From: an uncultured Bacteroidota bacterium | GTDB taxonomy: Bacteria; Bacteroidota; Bacteroidia; 2-12-FULL-35-15 | Length of the DNA: 64,000 nucleotides | Direction: 5' to 3' | Assembly: GCA_903847205.1 (NCBI GenBank) | Contig: CAINDA010000002.1 | Span: 46,356-110,355, forward strand | Shown here: positions 60,299-64,000 of the stretch, piece by piece | Numbering within the stretch: position 1 is the stretch's first letter | Layout: each line of letters begins with the position of its first letter | The notes under the pieces: model-generated | Seen by the model: the letters and a program-made list of their open reading frames with translations, nothing else | Database searches by the model: none | What the model was told of the DNA's origin: nothing | Program-made: the position numbers and the translations under genes

Positions 60299-61570
60299 AT
60301 GAAAAACATATTCGATTTACATTCAGATATTTTAAAGGATTATAAGCTTTATATCGACAGTTTTATAAATATAGCAGATGATGAAATTCGTGAAAAAGTA
60401 AATATAGAATTCGATTCGGGAAATTTATATCCTGATCCTTTAATTCAATTTAATCCTTCATTTGAATCCGGCGGGCAAGTAGAGGATTTAGTAAATTCAG
60501 GTATTTTGGTGAAAAATTTTAATAATATATTTTATGATGACACCAACAAATCATGGTCGATCTATAAGCATCAGGCTGAAGCAATAAAAAAGGGAAACGA
60601 AGGGAAAGGATTTATTGTAACATCAGGCACAGGGTCTGGCAAAAGTCTAACTTACATCTCCACTATTTTTAATCGCCTTTTCAAAAACCCCAATAAACCG
60701 GGAATTAAAGCAATCATTGTCTATCCGTTAAATGCTTTAATAAACTCGCAGTATTTAGCTCTTAAAACTTTTGAGGATAATTACAGAAAACGAACTGGAG
60801 AAGATTTACCTTTTAATTTTCGTAAATATACAGGGCAGGAAAAACAAATAGATCGCGACAGTATGATTGCGAATCCGCCGGACATTCTGTTGACCAATTA
60901 TATGATGCTTGAGTTATTGATGGTTCGAAAGGGTGACGAAGGTTTAAGGAATTCGTTTTTAGAAAACATAGAATATTTAGTTTATGACGAATTGCACGTT
61001 TATAAAGGAAGACAAGGTGCTGATGTTTCTTTATTAAACAGAAGAATAAAAGCAGCGGCAAAAAATAAAAACATTATTTGCATAGGAACTTCAGCAACGA
61101 TGGCTTCCGGCACTATAGATGTACAAAAAGCTACTGTTGCAAAAGTTGCTTGTGATTTTTTTGATGACAATTTTAGTTCCAATGATGTTATCGTTGAATC
61201 TCTAGCATACTCAACTAAAGATAGAATACCGTCAATAAATGAGTTAAAGATCGCTGTTACGAATGAAATTAATAAAGAATCAAAAGATGCCCTACTCGAT
61301 AATTCCCTTGCTATTTGGCTGGAACGAACAGTTGCAATTACTGAAGATGGAAAAAACAAAATTAGAAATAAACCTAAATCTCTTCAAAAAATCGCAGAAC
61401 GGCTTTCTTCTGAAATAGATGTAAGTGCCGCAATTTGTGAAAGTAAAATTATTGAAATTTTAACTTGGGCTGAAAAAATTAATATTGAAAGCGCAGGCTC
61501 GAAGAAAAAAGATACTGTTTTACCTTTTAAACTTCACCAATTCATTTCACAAACCGGCTATGTTTATTAA
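60299..61570 (+). CDS. N-terminal fragment of a large SF2 helicase (DELH box)
   Basis: A 423-residue fragment. Walker A GTGSGKS is at residues 110-116 and the Walker B motif YDELHVYKGRQGADV at 229-243 or so. A GTSATMA motif follows. The family (YprA/MrfA-like, DISARM/Druantia-type helicases with DUF1998) is usually 1,000 to 2,000 residues long, and the second motor domain is missing. The chain ends at HQFISQTGYVY, a point where relatives continue. A small ORF starts there in another frame (ATG at 61559). Deletion of the central and C-terminal parts is the simplest explanation. ATP-dependent activity is unlikely. Confidence 0.8.
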   Translation: MKNIFDLHSDILKDYKLYIDSFINIADDEIREKVNIEFDSGNLYPDPLIQFNPSFESGGQVEDLVNSGILVKNFNNIFYDDTNKSWSIYKHQAEAIKKGNEGKGFIVTSGTGSGKSLTYISTIFNRLFKNPNKPGIKAIIVYPLNALINSQYLALKTFEDNYRKRTGEDLPFNFRKYTGQEKQIDRDSMIANPPDILLTNYMMLELLMVRKGDEGLRNSFLENIEYLVYDELHVYKGRQGADVSLLNRRIKAAAKNKNIICIGTSATMASGTIDVQKATVAKVACDFFDDNFSSNDVIVESLAYSTKDRIPSINELKIAVTNEINKESKDALLDNSLAIWLERTVAITEDGKNKIRNKPKSLQKIAERLSSEIDVSAAICESKIIEILTWAEKINIESAGSKKKDTVLPFKLHQFISQTGYVY

Positions 61571-61772
61571 GGATTTTGAAAATCGGGCAGACGACATTAA
61601 TCCACGATTTATTTTTAGCACGACAGCAACAGCTCTTCTTGTTGAAGCATTGAGAGGTGACTTCGATTTAAAGCAGCTTGTTAGGCAAGAATTAGCCAAT
61701 CGTGGGCAAAATGCAGAGGGCAATTGGGTTGGGTTTGATAAGGCTGCCCAAATCCATAAAATCAAAAAATAA
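61559..61772 (+). CDS. Small protein with RQELANRGQ/WVGFDKA motif
   Basis: The last 71 residues of a longer open frame. From MFIKDFENRADDINPRFIFS the chain continues TTATALLVEALRGDFDLKQL and RQELANRGQNAEGNWVGFDK. I have seen a similar tail in many short Bacteroidota element proteins, but its function is unknown. The upstream part of the frame is out-of-frame helicase sequence, so the ATG at 61559 is the real start or a scar of a deletion. A decayed second copy of this tail lies at 62980-63114. Confidence 0.55.
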
Positions 61773-61796
61773 GGGGGATTTACTTCCCTTATTTTT
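61765..61796. terminator. Bidirectional terminator at the convergent pair
   Basis: AAAAATAAGGG and CCCTTATTTTT (11-bp arms) with T tracts on both strands. The plus gene ends within the left arm and the minus gene starts its coding end within the right arm. Confidence 0.75.
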
Positions 61797-62880
61797 GTTT
61801 TTTAGCTTCATGGATTTCTTTTGCAATTTTCAATAATCCTACATCATCTTGATAAGCCCTAAGTTTTCCAGTAAGAAGTCCAAGCTGATACCTGATGCCA
61901 TAAGTCATAAGTCTCCAGTTGGTAACAAGTAAGTTGTTTTCTAGCAGTATGGTTAACTTTTTTATACTTTCTCTTTCTTCTCGGTCTGTAGGGTCTTGTG
62001 CAGAAAATGAAACGCTTAGATATTTTTCAGTTGAATGATTATCAAATTTGAATTTAGTGTAACCCAATTCTCCAGATAATTTTGCAAGGCGTTCTTCTAA
62101 TTTGGGAACATTAACCTTCTCAATTTTATCTGTTTCATAAAGTTCTTTGATTTCTTTTTCTTTATTATTTCTATTCATAAGTTCCATGAAATCGACAATT
62201 TCCTCTAAGTGTTCATCGAAAGATTTCCTTTTTTCCCAGTCAATACAATATTTTTTTCTTTCTTCTTCGTTAATAGTTTCATGGGGATCTAGATCGTATT
62301 CATCAGTAATAACATCACCACAGCCGGAACAAGTATCAGTAAAAGTTAGAGTATTTATTTTCCTATTTGAATTAGAATAAATCTCTGAGCCGCACTTCTC
62401 ACAACTTTTTACCGGAAAAGTCCATTCCCTTCTCCCATCTGGGTATATTGCTCTTTTCGGAGGGTGGTGCTTGGGACAGGAAAATATAAAAAGTAGAAGA
62501 GTGTCATTTTCTTTAAATAAATGTGTTTCAAGTGCCATTTCTGTATTACACTTTTTACATTTAATATTTTGAGGAACTCTTGTATTCATTACAAGCCGAT
62601 CTTTTTCCTCATCGGCTCTTTTTGAAAGAATAATTGACGATTCCTTCATTTGAGCGCGACTAATTCCTGTTTCAAAAAATGGAGACAAAGGGATATATTT
62701 TGAAAGAGGGTCGCCCCAAAGTAAACCTGGAATACCTTTTTCCGAACCCTGAATGTTTTCCAAATCCTTCGAACAATAAATTTCGTCTTTAGGAGCCTTT
62801 TCTAATTCTTTCAGAATCGTTATTGTTTGGCGGTCGTAAGCATCAATATACTCTTGATCCGATTTTCTATAATTTGTCAT
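61789..62880 (-). CDS. Orphan protein with two zinc-knuckle pairs
   Basis: Not recognised. The 363-residue chain opens MTNYRKSDQEYIDAYDRQTI. Its middle part has CKKCNTEM ... CPKHHPPK, CEKCGSEI ... CSGCGD, a set of Cys pairs that would bind zinc. The N- and C-terminal parts are charged and helical, the latter with ERESIKKLTILLENNLLVTN. It has no enzyme motif. An ATG 36 bases upstream is also in frame, but the chosen start is nearer normal. It is oriented opposite to the helicase and P-loop genes and is bracketed by the two copies of the small ORF tail. The function is unknown. Confidence 0.65.
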   Translation of the reverse strand: MTNYRKSDQEYIDAYDRQTITILKELEKAPKDEIYCSKDLENIQGSEKGIPGLLWGDPLSKYIPLSPFFETGISRAQMKESSIILSKRADEEKDRLVMNTRVPQNIKCKKCNTEMALETHLFKENDTLLLFIFSCPKHHPPKRAIYPDGRREWTFPVKSCEKCGSEIYSNSNRKINTLTFTDTCSGCGDVITDEYDLDPHETINEEERKKYCIDWEKRKSFDEHLEEIVDFMELMNRNNKEKEIKELYETDKIEKVNVPKLEERLAKLSGELGYTKFKFDNHSTEKYLSVSFSAQDPTDREERESIKKLTILLENNLLVTNWRLMTYGIRYQLGLLTGKLRAYQDDVGLLKIAKEIHEAKKQK

Positions 62881-62979
62881 AACCTGGAGGGAAATTTTAA
62901 AACAGCAAATTAACATAAATTCAGCTAATTAGACATCCTCCCTTTAATAATGCTCCTTTTATGGTAATAGAATGTTTAA

Positions 62980-63114
62980 GGACAAAAAAGACAGAAATTA
63001 ACAACAAGAGGGCAAAGAGCTTATGGATATTTGGTGGGCTTTGATAAGACTGTAGAAATTCTTAAAATAAGACATGGAATAATTTGGCAAGGTTTGTTAA
63101 TGTTATATATTTGA
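62980..63114 (+). pseudogene. Decayed copy of the RQELANRGQ/WVGFDKA tail
   Basis: One frame reads QKRQKLTTRGQRAYGYLVGF, DKTVEILKI, then stops. It matches RQELANRGQNAEGNWVGFDK of the small gene at 61559 at most motif positions. There is no start codon in the frame and only 44 codons, so it is a fragment. It lies in a region that otherwise holds no gene. Confidence 0.65.
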
Positions 63115-63270
63115 GTGGTGATGAAAAATTATTTGATTTCACCTGTGGAAAATATTATTAAGTGAAAAACAAATATTCTAAAATGGAACTCTTAATAAAA
63201 CGGATACATTGTTTACAGGATTGAAAAACAAGACTTAAGTAAAAACCTTAAAAAAATATATAAATATTTT

Positions 63271-63882
63271 ATGGAAACAAATGAGGAAGAAATTTTGGAA
63301 ACAAAATTGGATCAATTTTATGAGTTAAGAACAGATTTCAGTGTTATTGGAATTACTGGCAGAACAGGAAGCGGTTGTTCTGATATTGCAACAGTCCTTT
63401 CTAAAAAATTCAGTGAAATAAAAAACTTAAGATCGCACGAAGATTTTGAACCTTCGGTTTTTAAGAAAAAATATGAGATAGTGTATGATTTCACAAAACA
63501 AAATTGGAAGACTTATAAAATTATTGAATACAAGAAGGTGTTGCTTTTATTACTGCTTCCGGCCTTATATAATAAGGCTGACAATTCTCAACTTTTCGAT
63601 TTCTTTAGATATAAATTAAAAAAAGAAACAGATTCTCAAATTATTGATGATTTGAAATCTAAAATAAGAAAGCAAATTATATCTGAAAATCAATTAGTCT
63701 CGGAAATTATTAGTTTAGGAAAGCTTTCTGAAATAAAAGATGAAAAGGCATTCAAATCCTTAGCTGAAATATTTTGGGGCGACAGATTCAATAAATTGGC
63801 AGATTCTATAAATAAGGAATTATCTAATGCTGGATTTATAGAAAGAATAATGCTTTTACTAGGTATTTTGATGAGTTTTTAG
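63271..63882 (+). pseudogene. P-loop NTPase (dCTP-deaminase-type defence gene N terminus?), frameshifted
   Basis: A 203-residue protein with a P-loop-like motif VIGITGRTGSGCSDIATVLS near residue 26, where the lysine is replaced by Cys. Such loops occur in the N-terminal domain of some phage-defence deaminases, but I cannot confirm the family. A helix-rich body follows (DKLADSINKELSNAGF in part). The chain ends with the hydrophobic LLLGILMSF. A two-base change near 63846 would instead continue NAFTRYFDEFLENPKPRKQI and on to a stop at 63935. So the gene seems frameshifted and maybe truncated. The window ends 65 bases later. Confidence 0.55.
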
Positions 63883-64000
63883 AAAACCCTAAACCCCGCA
63901 AACAAATTGGGTTTAAAATTCAAAAAAAGAAATAATTCAATCAATAGATTTAAAAAATTGATGTTCCAAAATGGAATATCAATTTTATTTTGGGACTTCA

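Noticed and set aside
63115..63270. Possible small gene in the stretch before the P-loop gene
   Set aside because: All frames are short and have no recognisable content. Only the decayed tail before it can be named.

Overview
The window comes from an AT-rich member of the Bacteroidota. The signs are a T9SS C-terminal sorting domain with SprB-type repeats, DUF4270 and DUF4476 proteins, lipoproteins and OmpA proteins of Bacteroidota type, no Shine-Dalgarno motifs ahead of most genes, and many start regions with the Bacteroidota promoter pattern TTG-N17-23-TAnnTTTG. I could not run similarity searches. Family calls rest on motifs and domain order that I can read in the translations.

Layout. 1-6.9 kb: a secreted DPP IV peptidase, tRNA-Arg(CCT), a multi-PAS histidine kinase overlapping its NarL-type response regulator, and a stand-alone LytTR regulator. 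6.9-12.2 kb: a minus-strand run of a GT5-like starch synthase domain protein, a DUF4270 lipoprotein and glmS, divergent from panC. 12.5-19.6 kb: three envelope genes, namely a membrane-anchored DUF3352-like/beta-propeller protein, a lipoprotein, and an OmpA protein with six thrombospondin-type calcium repeats. 19.7-20.2 kb: a non-coding array of 24 units of 20-22 bp. 20.4-25.6 kb: small hypothetical genes and a minus-strand rimK cluster (COG4067 protease, RimK ligase, AstE/AspA-like deacylase, GNAT, cupin). 25.8-44.4 kb: mostly housekeeping genes (FAD oxidoreductase, mfd, kbl, purT, POT transporter, mnmH-selD, coaD, TlpA-like, Nudix, pyrE, priA). A small GIY-YIG nuclease gene bracketed by inverted repeats sits among them, as does a family of AAAGTTCAAAGTT-type palindromic repeats, two copies of which lie in frame inside priA. 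44.4-54.7 kb: secreted and envelope proteins, a TPR/LuxR-type regulator and two unknown genes.

54.9-64.0 kb: an integrated element in the initiator tRNA-fMet gene. Its serine recombinase runs antisense into the tRNA and stops inside the anticodon loop. Behind it are a small accessory ORF, a MerR-like regulator divergent from a coiled-coil/winged-helix protein, an AbiEi/AbiEii-like type IV toxin-antitoxin pair, a truncated SF2 helicase (DELH box) of a kind often found in phage defence loci, a small ORF and its decayed second copy, an orphan four-zinc-knuckle protein, and a P-loop protein broken by a probable frameshift. This looks like a partly degraded defence island. Its far end lies beyond the window. 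The most unusual signals are the in-frame repeats in priA, the 24-unit array, the GIY-YIG gene with paired terminal repeats, and the recombinase/tRNA overlap.
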